Shown piece by piece: positions 18,160 to 26,645 of a stretch of 64,000 nucleotides of DNA (its first letter is position 1; each line of letters starts with the position of its first letter). The DNA is from Kitasatospora gansuensis (lineage in GTDB: Bacteria > Actinomycetota > Actinomycetes > Streptomycetales > Streptomycetaceae), in assembly GCF_014203705.1 (NCBI RefSeq), contig NZ_JACHJR010000001.1, positions 682,001-746,000 of the forward strand, read 5' to 3'. The notes below the pieces were generated by a model. That model was given only the letters and a program-made list of their open reading frames with translations, made no database searches and was not told the DNA's origin. A program made the translations under genes and the position numbers.

Positions 18160-18325
18160 TGCGACGCCTGCGAGGTGAGCTGTCGGGTTCGGGCCTGAGG
18201 TCGGCCCGGCCGCCTGTGGGAGCGGCTTCACCCCGAGCCTGCAGCCTCCGCGTACGCGCGGGCGGACGGGGGCAGCAGGCAACTGACCTGGTTCCCCCGC
18301 TCCCGTCCGTATCGGTGCTCGAGTG
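18160..18325 (-). promoter_or_regulatory. c-di-AMP (ydaO/yuaA) riboswitch
   Basis: Read on the minus strand, the leader contains the actinobacterial ydaO hallmarks in order: GAGCGGGGGAACCA (near 18289-18303), CTCGGGGTGAAGCCGCT, and the 3' block CCCGAACCCGACAGCTCACC followed by TCGCAGGCG ending near 18163. These closely match the RNA known from leaders of resuscitation-promoting factors and wall hydrolases. High c-di-AMP is expected to lower expression. The element ends about 15 bases before the hydrolase start, leaving room for the ribosome site. Confidence 0.93.
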
Positions 18326-18497
18326 ACCGCCGACGGGTGGACGGGATTCGGCGTCCCACCGGCGAGGCCCGCACGGAGCGGGCGACTCGAAGAGGCTAAC
18401 AGCCGCCCCGACGCGTACAAGACAACGAGCGGCGCTGTAGCGCAGCTCACAGACGCCCTCCGACGTCACCTGGTACTGCCGCGATCCGCGCAGCGCC

Positions 18498-18533
18498 TGC
18501 GGGGTGCTGCGCGTTGCCACGCAGCACCCCGCA
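18498..18533 (-). terminator. Terminator of the propeller-like secreted protein gene
   Basis: A perfect 14-bp stem, TGCGGGGTGCTGCG with CGCAGCACCCCGCA, and an 8-base loop, located 11 bases past the stop of the minus-strand gene. The rest of the 18326-18544 gap shows no recognisable feature beyond the promoter expected for the riboswitch transcript. Confidence 0.85.
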
Positions 18534-18544
18534 TCAACCGACCG

Positions 18545-19807
18545 TCACCAGTCCGAGTTGGTCGCCCCCAGACTCAGCAGGACCTGGTCGAAGGTGTTGC
18601 CGTCGTTGTCGTCGGTGTACGAGATCGCGAGCGCGCCGAACGGAGAGGAAGCCACCGCGACCTGCTCCTGCCGACCGGCCGTGACCTGACTGACGGACTG
18701 GGCCGGCAGCCGGCCGGCGAAGGTGCCGTCGGGGTTGAGGCCCCGGGCCCAGACCGCCGGATCGGTGCCGGCGACGCTCCAGCCCACCACGGCGTCGCGC
18801 TGGTCGTCGATGCCGACAGTGGGGTTGCCGGCTCCGGCGACGCTGGAGATCTCGACCTCGGCCGAACCGGCGGTGCCGGTCGCGGTGAACGACCGGGCCC
18901 AGACGCCACGGGTGCCGGTGTGATCGGACTCCCAGGCCACCGCGAAGTCGCCGTTGAAGTCGGCGGCCACTGCCGGGCGTTGCTGTTGCCCGCCGCCGAG
19001 GCTGTTGGCACTGCGGCGGGTGAGTGCGACAGTGCCGTTCGCCTTGGCCAGCTTCACCAGACCGATCTGGTAGAAGCCGTTGCCGTCGGTGTCCTCGTCC
19101 CAGACCACGACGGCGTCACCCGAGGCGGAGGTCGCGACGTCGGGGTTGTGGTGCGCGCCGCCGGCCGCGTTGACCGTCACCTCGTACGCCTTCGTCGTGG
19201 TCCCCGTGAACCCGGCTGCCTTCACCGTCGCCGCCGCGGTGCCCTGGATGTCCTCCCACACCACGGAGAACGCGACCGCGGTGGCGCTGCCCGGCGCGCC
19301 GTCCGGATCGACCGCGACGCGCGGATGGATCTGCTGGCCGCCGGCGCTCGCGTTGGCCTGACCGGAGCCGAGGACCGCACCGGCCGGGGAGAGCACCCGG
19401 TAGGTGATGTTGTAGAGCCCGTTGCCGTCCGGGTCCTCCGCCCACACGACGACGGCGTTGCCCCGGTCGTCGAGCCCCACGTCGGGCTGGAGATGCCGCC
19501 AGGCCACGCCCGCCGTCCCACCGGCCGAGAGCTTCTGCTCGTAGGCCGAGACGCCGTTACGGTACATCCGCACCCAAACGTCGCTGTGCGCGTTGTCGCC
19601 CGGGTTGGTCGAGTCGCGGTCGTCCTCCCAGACCACCGCGACGTCGCCGAGGCGGTTGGCCGCGACCTGGGCGGAGTCCTGGTCACCGGTGGAGTCGCTG
19701 TTCGCGGTCACCCAGGACGAGGGCCCCGCCGCCGAAGCCGGAGTGACCAGGGCGAGGACCGCGGCGAAACCGGCGACGGCCGCGCCGAGTACGGAGAGCC
19801 TACGCAT
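18545..19807 (-). CDS. Secreted propeller-like protein of unknown function
   Basis: A 420-residue exported protein. The signal peptide MRRLSVLGAAVAGFAAVLAL ends near ASA. The mature part consists of about seven degenerate repeats of roughly 50 residues, each with a V-V/A-W-E/D-x-D core: VAVVWEDDRD, AVVVWAEDPDGNG, VVWEDIQG, AVVVWDEDTDGNG, VAWESDHTG, AVVGWSVAG and ISYTDDNDGN. This pattern suggests a beta-propeller with Asp-rich, possibly calcium-binding loops. The ATG overlaps the phoD stop by 8 bases, so the two are translationally coupled and the proteins probably act on the same extracellular substrate or complex. No catalytic motif was recognised. Confidence 0.8.
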   Translation of the reverse strand: MRRLSVLGAAVAGFAAVLALVTPASAAGPSSWVTANSDSTGDQDSAQVAANRLGDVAVVWEDDRDSTNPGDNAHSDVWVRMYRNGVSAYEQKLSAGGTAGVAWRHLQPDVGLDDRGNAVVVWAEDPDGNGLYNITYRVLSPAGAVLGSGQANASAGGQQIHPRVAVDPDGAPGSATAVAFSVVWEDIQGTAAATVKAAGFTGTTTKAYEVTVNAAGGAHHNPDVATSASGDAVVVWDEDTDGNGFYQIGLVKLAKANGTVALTRRSANSLGGGQQQRPAVAADFNGDFAVAWESDHTGTRGVWARSFTATGTAGSAEVEISSVAGAGNPTVGIDDQRDAVVGWSVAGTDPAVWARGLNPDGTFAGRLPAQSVSQVTAGRQEQVAVASSPFGALAISYTDDNDGNTFDQVLLSLGATNSDW

Positions 19808-21341
19808 CGGCCAACCCCGGCTGTCCGTCGTGGATGACAAAGGTCCGGGCGGTGGTCGCCGCCGCGCCGTGCTCGGTCACCGTCGCCACCGACCGGAAGT
19901 CGGCGGTGAGTTGGGACGGCGTGATGTGCGTACGGACGTAGCCGCGCTGGTTGGAGTAGAAGCGCAGATGCGGGTTGAGCGATCCGTTCGGGATCGTCGT
20001 GGTGGTGCTTCCGTTGCCGCCGCTGGTGATCGAGGTGCAGACGAGCTCGGAGCCGATGGTCGCCGACGACGGATCGGCGTAGTCGGCCTTGAGGTCGTTG
20101 CCCCAGGACGCGTGCACGTCGCCGGTGAGGACGACCGGGTTGCGTACGGCCCGGTCGATGATGCCCTGCTGGATCCGCGCCCGGCTGGCCCGGTACCCGT
20201 CCCAGGCGTCCATGTTCATCGCACCGGAGGAGTTCACGTTCCGGGCGAAGAACACCTGCTGCCCGATCAGGTCCCAGGTACCCAGGCGCTGGCCGAGCCC
20301 GTCCAGCAGCCAGGACTCCTGGGCCGCGCCGGTGATCGAACGGTTCGTCAGATCGGCGTCGGCGCAGACCTTCGTCCCGTCGCCGCAGGCCTGGTCGTCG
20401 CGGAACTGACGGGTGTCGAGCATGTGGAACGTGGCGAGCGTGCCCCAGCGGACCCGGCGGTAGAGCTGGATGCTGTTGCCGGCGGGCGTCGCGGCGGCCC
20501 GCAGCGGCATGTTCTCGAAGTAGGCCTGGTACGCGGCGGTGCGCCGCGCGGTCCACTGAGCGGCCGTCAGCACGGGGCTGCTGTCGGCGCGGACCATGTT
20601 GGCGTAGTTGTTCTCCACCTCGTGGTCGTCCGGCACCACCAGCCACGGCGCGATCGCGTGCGCGGCCTGCAGGTCCGGGTCGGTGCGGTAGAGCGCGTAG
20701 CGGCGGCGGTAGTCGGCCAGCGAGACGATCTCGCTGCCGAGGTGCTGGCGCACACCGCCGGTGCCGGCGCCACCCTCGTAGATGTAGTCGCCCAGGTGCA
20801 GGATCAGGTCGGGGCGGTCGTCGGCCATCCGCCGGTAGGCGGTGTAGTAGCCGCTCTCGTAGTGGGCGCAGGAGGCGAACGCCATCGTGAAGTCCCGCCC
20901 GACGGTGCCGATCGCCGGCGCGGTACGGGTCCGGCCCACCGGGGAGATGAACCCCTGGGCCCGGAACCGGTAGTAGTACTCCGCGTCCGGCGCGAGTCCA
21001 CCCGCCAGCACGTGCACCGAGTGGGCCTGGGCATAACGGGCGGTGACCGTACCGGAGTTGACCAGGGTGGTGAAGTTCTGGCTGGTCGACACCTGCCAGT
21101 CGACGGCGACGTCGGCGTTGGGCATGCCGCCCTGACCGTCCGCGTTCGTCGGCGTGGGAGCCAGCCGCGTCCAGAGCACCACGCTGCTGTCGTCCGGTTC
21201 CCCGGAGGCGACACCGAGCATGAAGGGGAAGGGAGTGGCGGCGGCGGCCGACGGCTGGGCCAGCGCCCCGAGTTGGAGCGAGGCGGCGCCCGCGGTGGTG
21301 AGCCCGCCTAGGATGAATATTCGGCGACTGAGGTTGCTCAT
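19800..21341 (-). CDS. phoD: PhoD-like alkaline phosphatase/phosphodiesterase (Tat-exported)
   Basis: A 513-residue enzyme. SRRIFILGG (5-13) is a Tat signal, consistent with export of a metal-loaded protein. An N-terminal fibronectin-like domain (about 40-150) precedes the metallophosphoesterase domain with FASCAHYESG (Cys metal ligand), HLGDYIYE, VPDDHEVENN and LTGDVHASW, the ligand set of the Fe/Ca-dependent PhoD family. It hydrolyses phosphomonoesters and diesters such as teichoic-acid fragments outside the cell. The downstream propeller-like gene overlaps it by 8 bases. A GTTCATC half-site shortly upstream resembles one unit of a PHO box but lacks a good second repeat, so PhoP control is only possible. 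Confidence 0.94.
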   Translation of the reverse strand: MSNLSRRIFILGGLTTAGAASLQLGALAQPSAAAATPFPFMLGVASGEPDDSSVVLWTRLAPTPTNADGQGGMPNADVAVDWQVSTSQNFTTLVNSGTVTARYAQAHSVHVLAGGLAPDAEYYYRFRAQGFISPVGRTRTAPAIGTVGRDFTMAFASCAHYESGYYTAYRRMADDRPDLILHLGDYIYEGGAGTGGVRQHLGSEIVSLADYRRRYALYRTDPDLQAAHAIAPWLVVPDDHEVENNYANMVRADSSPVLTAAQWTARRTAAYQAYFENMPLRAAATPAGNSIQLYRRVRWGTLATFHMLDTRQFRDDQACGDGTKVCADADLTNRSITGAAQESWLLDGLGQRLGTWDLIGQQVFFARNVNSSGAMNMDAWDGYRASRARIQQGIIDRAVRNPVVLTGDVHASWGNDLKADYADPSSATIGSELVCTSITSGGNGSTTTTIPNGSLNPHLRFYSNQRGYVRTHITPSQLTADFRSVATVTEHGAAATTARTFVIHDGQPGLADA

Positions 21342-21393
21342 GGCCGGTCATCATCGTGGACCCAGATGAACTCCCGCCCTTACGAGGGGGGCG

Positions 21394-21424
21394 GTCAAGT
21401 GACTTGGCAGCGACGCGACTTGAC
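21394..21424. promoter_or_regulatory. Inverted repeat upstream of phoD
   Basis: GTCAAGT (21394-21400) and ACTTGAC (21418-21424) form 7-base arms, and the left arm overlaps a smaller palindrome CAAGTGACTTG. It lies 53-83 bases upstream of phoD and just past the end of the alpha/beta hydrolase gene. It may be an operator or a weak terminator; no known regulator site is recognised. Confidence 0.4.
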
Positions 21425-21446
21425 GAGTGTCCGCCTGTTCCGACGG

Positions 21447-22709
21447 CTACCGCACGAAGGTGATCGGGTACCGGGACGTACCGCCGTCGAGCAGGTGGTC
21501 GTCACACCCCTTCAGGAAGCGGTCGAAGAAGGAGCCCACCAACGCCCGGTCCGCCGCCAACGCCCGGCGCGGGTCGACCGTCCCGACCACCGCGGCCAGC
21601 GTCGCGGCCGGCACCCGCCCGGCCAACTGCGGCAGCAGCGCCTCTGCGTCGGTGAACGAGGCGTGCTCGGAACCGACCAGTGTGACATCGGCCTTCCAAC
21701 CCCGCTGGTGCTGCCAGAACGACACCCACGACGGTTCGCCGTGCACATCGCCGGCCTCGCGGCCCGAGCTGCCCATCAGCAGGAACGGCCGGTCCAGTCC
21801 GTGCAGCGCAACCTCGCTCAGGTTGGTGCCGTCGGGCCGCACGCTGTACTCGAGAGTGCCGTCCATGTTGACGCCCGCCTTGATCCGCGGATCGCCGTAC
21901 ATCATGTTCGCCGTGGTGAACCCGCCCGCGGAGTGCCCGAACATCCCGATCCGGTCCAGGTCCATGCCCTCGGCCAGCCGGCCCGGCAGGCTCGTCAACC
22001 GGCCCAGCACCAGCCCGATGTCGGCCTGCCGCGCGGCCATCAGCTTCGAGAAGAACGCCAGCGTCGTACCGTCCTGGTACGCCTGGGCCCACGCCGCCAG
22101 CACCGTCGCGTTCCCGACCACCCGACCGTCCGGGAACTGCGTCGCCGGCGCCTCCCCGGTGTGGTCGACGGTGACCACCACATAGCCGCGCGAAGCGAGA
22201 TCCTCGACCAGCGACACGTTCCAGTCCCGCGAATCCCCGGCCCCGGGCGAGTACAGCACGACCGGGAAGCGGCCGGGCGCCATCGCGGCGTCCTGCACCG
22301 AATGCGTCCTGGTCGCCGCCCAGTTCACCAGACCGGCGGGCAGCTGATTGCCCTCCTCGACCGCCGCACCGACCGCCGTGGCCACCGCCGCCGGCAGCTG
22401 ACTCGTGAACGGCCGACCACCGGTGTGCACCGCCGGGTAGATGACACTGACCATCAGCTCGCGATAGGACCGGCCGGGCACCCACGGATCCGCGCGCCCG
22501 TCGTCGACGAGCCGGAAGACCGACTCCCCGGTGGCGTAACGCCCTTGTGGCGCGGGGAGCGTGAGCGTCAGCCCCTTGGAGAGCTCGGACAACAGCGCCG
22601 GTGCGGTGTGCGAGGCGGTCCCGGCCGAAGCCGGCACCGCGGTCGACACGGCAAGGCCGCCAACGACGATTCCGACCACAGCAGCGGCGACGAAACGAGA
22701 GCTGCGCAC
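21447..22709 (-). CDS. Secreted alpha/beta hydrolase, PAF-acetylhydrolase/lipase-like
   Basis: A 420-residue exported serine hydrolase. The signal peptide starts VRSSRFVAAAVVGIVVGG and ends near ASA. The nucleophile elbow is GHSAGG, the oxyanion region is LYSPGAGDSRDW, and the terminal GSEHASFTD supplies the probable catalytic His. The arrangement resembles PAF-acetylhydrolase II/cutinase-like esterases. GTG at 22709 was chosen because AAGGAG stands six bases before it and directly precedes the signal peptide; the open frame extends 34 residues further. It is on the same strand as phoD, 105 bases upstream, among other secreted enzymes. The substrate (lipid, polyester or acyl glycan) is unknown. 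Confidence 0.85.
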   Translation of the reverse strand: MRSSRFVAAAVVGIVVGGLAVSTAVPASAGTASHTAPALLSELSKGLTLTLPAPQGRYATGESVFRLVDDGRADPWVPGRSYRELMVSVIYPAVHTGGRPFTSQLPAAVATAVGAAVEEGNQLPAGLVNWAATRTHSVQDAAMAPGRFPVVLYSPGAGDSRDWNVSLVEDLASRGYVVVTVDHTGEAPATQFPDGRVVGNATVLAAWAQAYQDGTTLAFFSKLMAARQADIGLVLGRLTSLPGRLAEGMDLDRIGMFGHSAGGFTTANMMYGDPRIKAGVNMDGTLEYSVRPDGTNLSEVALHGLDRPFLLMGSSGREAGDVHGEPSWVSFWQHQRGWKADVTLVGSEHASFTDAEALLPQLAGRVPAATLAAVVGTVDPRRALAADRALVGSFFDRFLKGCDDHLLDGGTSRYPITFVR

Positions 22710-22861
22710 GGAAGGCTCCTTCGGAGAGGGCGTTCGGACACCCCGATCCTCGCAAGGCACCATCTCATCAGCCATCGTGCTACCCGGCGTCTCCCCCTTC
22801 GAGGAAGCCACACCCCCGCACGGTGGCTAACCCCCGAACGGTCCCCAGCCCGGGAGTGACG

Positions 22862-23305
22862 CTACGTCAGCCACTCGCCGTCGACCATCAGATCCCGTCC
22901 TGCCATCTCGTTGACCTCGCGCCAAGCCTGGATCAGTTCCGGCCGGATGCGGAAGTACGGGTAGTTGCGCCCCTTCCGGGGGTCGAACCCGGTCTTGGCC
23001 GCGAACGCGTCGGCGACCTCGTCGGTGATCCCGTCGGCGACCACCGCGGACCCTTCGATCAGGACCACGTCGCGGGTCGGCCCGATCGTGAGTCGGACCC
23101 GGCCGCCGGCCTGGAGATTACGGGCCGTGGGGTTGCCGGCCGACGTCGAGATCAACAGCGTCTCGCCGTCCCAGAGGAACGACAGCGGCACCAGATACGG
23201 CGTACCCGCTCGGTCGGCGGTGGCCACCCAGGCATCGACGTCTTCGTCGAGGCGGCGTCGGGTGTCCTGCGTGCGCTGCGCGAGCGTTCGAGGCGGGGCG
23301 GTCAT
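22862..23305 (-). CDS. Pyridoxamine 5'-phosphate oxidase-like flavin/F420-binding protein
   Basis: A 147-residue split-barrel protein. AWVATADRAGTPYLVPLSFLWDG (about 24-46) followed by STSAGNPTARNLQ and VRLTIGPTRDVVLIEGSA is the PNPOx/F420-dependent reductase pattern; the WREVNEMAGRDLM ending is common in actinobacterial small members. It probably binds FMN or F420 as a dimer, but the substrate is unknown. AGGAG nine bases before ATG 23305 fixes the start. It is the last of four same-strand genes (VOC, YdeI-like, DoxX-like, PNPOx) with gaps of 40-83 bases. Confidence 0.85.
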   Translation of the reverse strand: MTAPPRTLAQRTQDTRRRLDEDVDAWVATADRAGTPYLVPLSFLWDGETLLISTSAGNPTARNLQAGGRVRLTIGPTRDVVLIEGSAVVADGITDEVADAFAAKTGFDPRKGRNYPYFRIRPELIQAWREVNEMAGRDLMVDGEWLT

Positions 23306-23368
23306 GCGTCTGTTCTCCTGATTTTGATACGGGTGAAGAAGGTCGGCCACGCGGTGCCGTCGTCGAGA

Positions 23369-23788
23369 TTAGCGAGTCGTCACTTCTGTCGGCCGGGCGG
23401 GAGCCCGCAGGAGGTCTCGCCAGTAGGCGGGCCAATTGGCCAGCGCGAGGACGCCCATGATGATGAGGTGGGTCGGCGCGGCCCAACTCTCCGCCGCCGG
23501 GTCATGGTTGACGATGTGGGTGGTGGCCGCGCCGGTGAGCACGAACATCAGCGTCACGGCGCCCAGAAAGCGTGCTCGCTTGTCGGGGATCACCAACAGG
23601 ACGGCGGCCGCACCTTCCAGCGCACCAACCACGAAACGCATCCAGGCCGGGTAACCCCAATCGACGAACTTCGCGGAGTACGCCGAGCTGAACATCGTGT
23701 CGCCCGGCCAGTACTTGGTCACGGCGCCCAGCGCGAACTCAAAGGCCAGGAACCAGTACAGACCGGTCATGATTCGCTTCGACAACAC
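23369..23788 (-). CDS. DoxX-like four-helix membrane protein
   Basis: A 139-residue membrane protein with four predicted helices (about 5-25, 48-66, 72-92, 102-120). The layout and the FVVGALEGAAAVLLVIP segment resemble the DoxX/DoxD family, whose members are linked to thiol or redox homeostasis, though many have no known role. The start is GTG with a strong GGAGGG four bases upstream. It lies between the YdeI-like and PNPOx-like genes on the same strand. Confidence 0.75.
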   Translation of the reverse strand: MLSKRIMTGLYWFLAFEFALGAVTKYWPGDTMFSSAYSAKFVDWGYPAWMRFVVGALEGAAAVLLVIPDKRARFLGAVTLMFVLTGAATTHIVNHDPAAESWAAPTHLIIMGVLALANWPAYWRDLLRAPARPTEVTTR

Positions 23789-23871
23789 TTGTCCCTCCAG
23801 AAGGAATTGGGCACGGTCAGGCCTCCGCGCGGCGATGGCGATGCCGCGCGGAGTCTTTGCTTTCTGCTGGG

Positions 23872-24306
23872 TCAGCCCCGCAGGGTGGCGATGGCCTTCT
23901 CGATCCGCCGCTGCCGCGTCTCGGGCTTCTTCGCGCTCTCGACGGCGCGCACGTGCTCGCGCTTGTGGCTGTACGCAAGGTTGTCGTACGCGGCGCGGGC
24001 GACCGGGTCGTCGTCCAGGGCCCGGGCGAAGTCCGGGGGTTCGACGACGACGCGCGGTTCGGTGTCGAGTTCCAGCTCGACCTCGACCTCCTCGCCGATC
24101 GCGACATCCGCGGCCTGCCGGTTGGCGTTGCTGAGGCCGATCAGGTGGCGGCCGCGCAGGATGGCGACCCGGCTCTGCCAGGAATGCCCGTTGACCGTGA
24201 TCGTCACCGGCGGCCGCGCGCCCCCGCCGAGCGCTGCCACCACCTCGGGCGGAACCTCCAGGCCCCGCATGGGCTCGGGTGGCTCGACGTGGGACCGAAA
24301 CTTCAT
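23872..24306 (-). CDS. DUF1905/YdeI-OmpD-associated family protein
   Basis: A 144-residue soluble protein. Residues about 1-90 form the DUF1905 beta-barrel-like domain (PPEVVAALGGG, RVAILRGRHLIGLS) and the C-terminal 50 residues (PPDFARALDDDPVARAAYDNL, SHKREHVRAVESAKKPETR) are the YdeI/OmpD-associated motif. The biochemical role is not established. ATG 24306 with AGGAG eight bases upstream is clear; the longer open frame is antisense noise. It is 40 bases downstream of the VOC gene, so co-transcription is likely. Confidence 0.88.
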   Translation of the reverse strand: MKFRSHVEPPEPMRGLEVPPEVVAALGGGARPPVTITVNGHSWQSRVAILRGRHLIGLSNANRQAADVAIGEEVEVELELDTEPRVVVEPPDFARALDDDPVARAAYDNLAYSHKREHVRAVESAKKPETRQRRIEKAIATLRG

Positions 24307-24346
24307 AATCTTTCTCCTGCCTGTTCTGTGCGGTACGAGATCGCGG

Positions 24347-25006
24347 CTACTCGGCGTAGGACTGGTCAGTTGCCTCCCAGGCGAACCCGTCCGAGTCGGT
24401 GAAGGCATCGGCGGTGCCACCGAGGACGATGCGGTGCGAACCGGTGCCCTCGACGGGGACGCCAAGGTCCTTGGCCAGGGCGCGGCGCTTGTACAGCGCC
24501 AGCGTGACGGAGCCGGACTGGCCGGGGGCGAACTCGGTGTACTTGCCACCGAAGCTCTTGGCCACGACCAGACCCTGGCCGACATAGAACTGCTTGGTGG
24601 CCTTCACGTCCTCGACGCCGATCAGCAGGACGACCTGGTCGATCTCGCGGGTGGCGGGCCCGGTGTCCTTCTTCGCCGAGGTCGCGATCTTCCAGATCGT
24701 CCCGTCCGGGGCCTGGAGGACGCCGCTGTATCCCCACAGCGACTTCGCGGCAGGCTTCAACACCGTGGCGCCGGCGTCCACGGCCGCGCCGAAGAAGCTG
24801 TCGACGGTGGCCGGCCCGGAAACCGTGAGCGCCAGGGTGAAGCCGCGGAATCCGGTGGAGTGCGCCTCGGACGCCCGAAGGCGTACGTGCGTGTCCACGC
24901 CGAAGGCGCGGTAGAAGCGGCGAGCCGCCTCGAGGTCGGCCACCTCGAGGGTGACGGACGCGAGGGACGTGTGGGCTGCGGTGGAAGCGGTGGTTGCCAT
25001 GACCAT
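24347..25006 (-). CDS. Tandem-domain VOC (glyoxalase/bleomycin-resistance-like) protein
   Basis: A 219-residue protein with two vicinal-oxygen-chelate repeats: SVTLEVADLEAARRFYRAFGV (about 18-38) with FTLALTVSG, and VVLLIGVEDVKATKQFYVGQGL (about 122-143) with TLALYKRRALAKDLGV. Such proteins act as metal-dependent isomerases, dioxygenases or drug-binding proteins; metal ligands are not assignable by eye. Two in-frame ATGs (25006 and 25000) lie at the start with no strong ribosome site, and a TAGCGT-like -10 just ahead suggests a leaderless mRNA. It is the first gene of the four-gene cluster. Confidence 0.82.
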   Translation of the reverse strand: MVMATTASTAAHTSLASVTLEVADLEAARRFYRAFGVDTHVRLRASEAHSTGFRGFTLALTVSGPATVDSFFGAAVDAGATVLKPAAKSLWGYSGVLQAPDGTIWKIATSAKKDTGPATREIDQVVLLIGVEDVKATKQFYVGQGLVVAKSFGGKYTEFAPGQSGSVTLALYKRRALAKDLGVPVEGTGSHRIVLGGTADAFTDSDGFAWEATDQSYAE

Positions 25007-25061
25007 CACGCTAGGGGCTGGACGGCGGCCGGGGCTTCTCGATTCCTGACCGGTCTTGCGA

Positions 25062-25095
25062 ACGGCCTGTCTCCCCGCAGGGGGAGACAGGCCGT
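25062..25095 (-). terminator. Terminator of the nuclease-like EEP gene
   Basis: A perfect 15-bp stem, ACGGCCTGTCTCCCC with GGGGAGACAGGCCGT, and a GCAG tetraloop. It lies between the EEP gene's 3' end and the start of the VOC gene on the same strand. Confidence 0.9.
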
Positions 25096-25214
25096 CCACT
25101 CGCCGCTCAGCTCTCGCGGTGCGCCCGGCGGCTGCGCTACGAGGCCGACCAACTGCGGCAGCAGCGTGCCGACCTCACCGTGAGTGGTCGCCTGGGCCGT
25201 AGGTGGATCGGGGC

Positions 25215-26645
25215 TCAGTACGCCGTTCCGTCGGCGCGCTGGCCGGGCGAGCGGGGCAGCGAGCTGATGGTGTCGTGCTTGACCCAGCTGCCGGTCGCCG
25301 AACCGTCAGGGCTTCGGTTGATGGACACCCCGTCGGAGTTGGCCTGGCTTGAGGAGTAGCTCATCGACTGGACCGTCGCTCCGGCCGAATCCCGCAGGAT
25401 CACCTGGTCACCGCTGTTGGACAGGTTGAGGCCGCCGGTGCCGGCTGCCACCGCCACGATGCCACCGGGGATTGCGGAGGCCGCGCCGAACACGGTGATC
25501 GCCTTGCCGGGCTGCAGCGTCGTACCGGCCGCGAACGTGTGCCGCACCGCCGACCCGTCCGCGACGGTCCAGCCGGCGATGCTGACGGCCGTGCCACCGG
25601 TGTTCACGATCTCGATGGCCTCACCGGCGGTGCTGCTTCCCGGTTCGTTGGCCAGCACCTCGTTGATGATGACGTTGGCGGGTCCGCCGCCACCGCCGAG
25701 GACGAAGTCGTAGCGAGCCAGCACCGGGTAGTGGTCGCTGGTCGTCGTCGCGTAGTTCGGGACATAGGCCTGCGGCTGGAAGGCGGTCGCCGAACCGGCG
25801 ACGTACTTCGCCTGCACCTCGTTGGTGGTGAGCTGGTGGTCGATGAAGTCCGGATAGCCCGCCGTCGACGGCACGCCGGCCAGCGACAGGGCCCGGGTCG
25901 GGAACGTGTAACGCGCCGGGTCGTTCACGAAGTTGGCGTAGGGCGAAGCCTTCCCGGGTGCGATGGAGGTGTCGACGTCGTCGTTCCAGTCACCGATGAC
26001 GAAGACGTTCTGCGTGGGGTAGGTCGTGTCGAGGTAGGACTTGAGGGCCTGCGACGCGGGGTTGCGCAGGTTCCACGCATCCTGGGTGGCCCCGGACTTC
26101 GCGTGCAGGACGATGAAGACCAGGTCCCGGGTGACACCGTCGAACGTGCCGCGCAACGTGAACTCCACCGGCGGGCGGCCGGCGAAGTTGCTGTTCTGGT
26201 TGGCCAGGACGACCTTCGCGCTCACCAGGGTGGCCATGCTGGAGCGCCACACGAGGGCGACCTTCTGCTCGGTGTCACCGAAGTCCGAGTAGTACTGCGC
26301 ACCGTTCGTCACGATCGGGTCGTTGGCCACGACCCCGGTGTACCCGGGCAGGCCCGCCACGAGCGTGTCGAACGCCGAGGTGCTGACGACCTCGGAGAGG
26401 CCCCACACGTCCATGTCGAGGCCCGCCTTGACATCGTGGACGTTCTGCTGCTGAAGCGCCTCGTCGGTCGGGCCGAAGTCCGGCGCGCCGAACCACTCGA
26501 CGTTCCAGTTACCGACGTCGAGCTGCGTCGGCGATCCCTGCGACGGAATCGAGGCGGCGGCATTCGCCGCAGGGACGGTGGTGAGCGTTGCCAGCGTCAC
26601 GGCGGCGGCCAAAACCCCTATGAGCGCGCGGAGCCTGAGTTTCAT
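25215..26645 (-). CDS. Secreted endonuclease/exonuclease/phosphatase with lamin-tail domain
   Basis: A 476-residue exported protein. The signal peptide MKLRLRALIGVLAAAVTLA ends near ANA. The EEP domain spans about 38-345, with VGNWNVEWFG, the metal-binding Glu in GLSEV, HAKSG, GDWNDD and the terminal SDHYPV motif. A Gly-rich linker leads to a lamin-tail (LTD) beta domain (about 353-460: VIINEVLANEPGSST, then EAIEIVNTGG). EEP-LTD proteins in actinobacteria are extracellular nucleases or phosphodiesterases, here probably scavenging DNA or phosphate. ATG 26645 is chosen because the signal peptide begins there. An AAGGG stands about 14 bases upstream. Confidence 0.9.
   Translation of the reverse strand: MKLRLRALIGVLAAAVTLATLTTVPAANAAASIPSQGSPTQLDVGNWNVEWFGAPDFGPTDEALQQQNVHDVKAGLDMDVWGLSEVVSTSAFDTLVAGLPGYTGVVANDPIVTNGAQYYSDFGDTEQKVALVWRSSMATLVSAKVVLANQNSNFAGRPPVEFTLRGTFDGVTRDLVFIVLHAKSGATQDAWNLRNPASQALKSYLDTTYPTQNVFVIGDWNDDVDTSIAPGKASPYANFVNDPARYTFPTRALSLAGVPSTAGYPDFIDHQLTTNEVQAKYVAGSATAFQPQAYVPNYATTTSDHYPVLARYDFVLGGGGGPANVIINEVLANEPGSSTAGEAIEIVNTGGTAVSIAGWTVADGSAVRHTFAAGTTLQPGKAITVFGAASAIPGGIVAVAAGTGGLNLSNSGDQVILRDSAGATVQSMSYSSSQANSDGVSINRSPDGSATGSWVKHDTISSLPRSPGQRADGTAY

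Noticed and set aside
25100..25200. Plus-strand segment reading RLRYEADQLRQQRADL
   Set aside because: Suggestive of a coiled-coil gene remnant but only about 30 codons long, with no start and no recognisable family.
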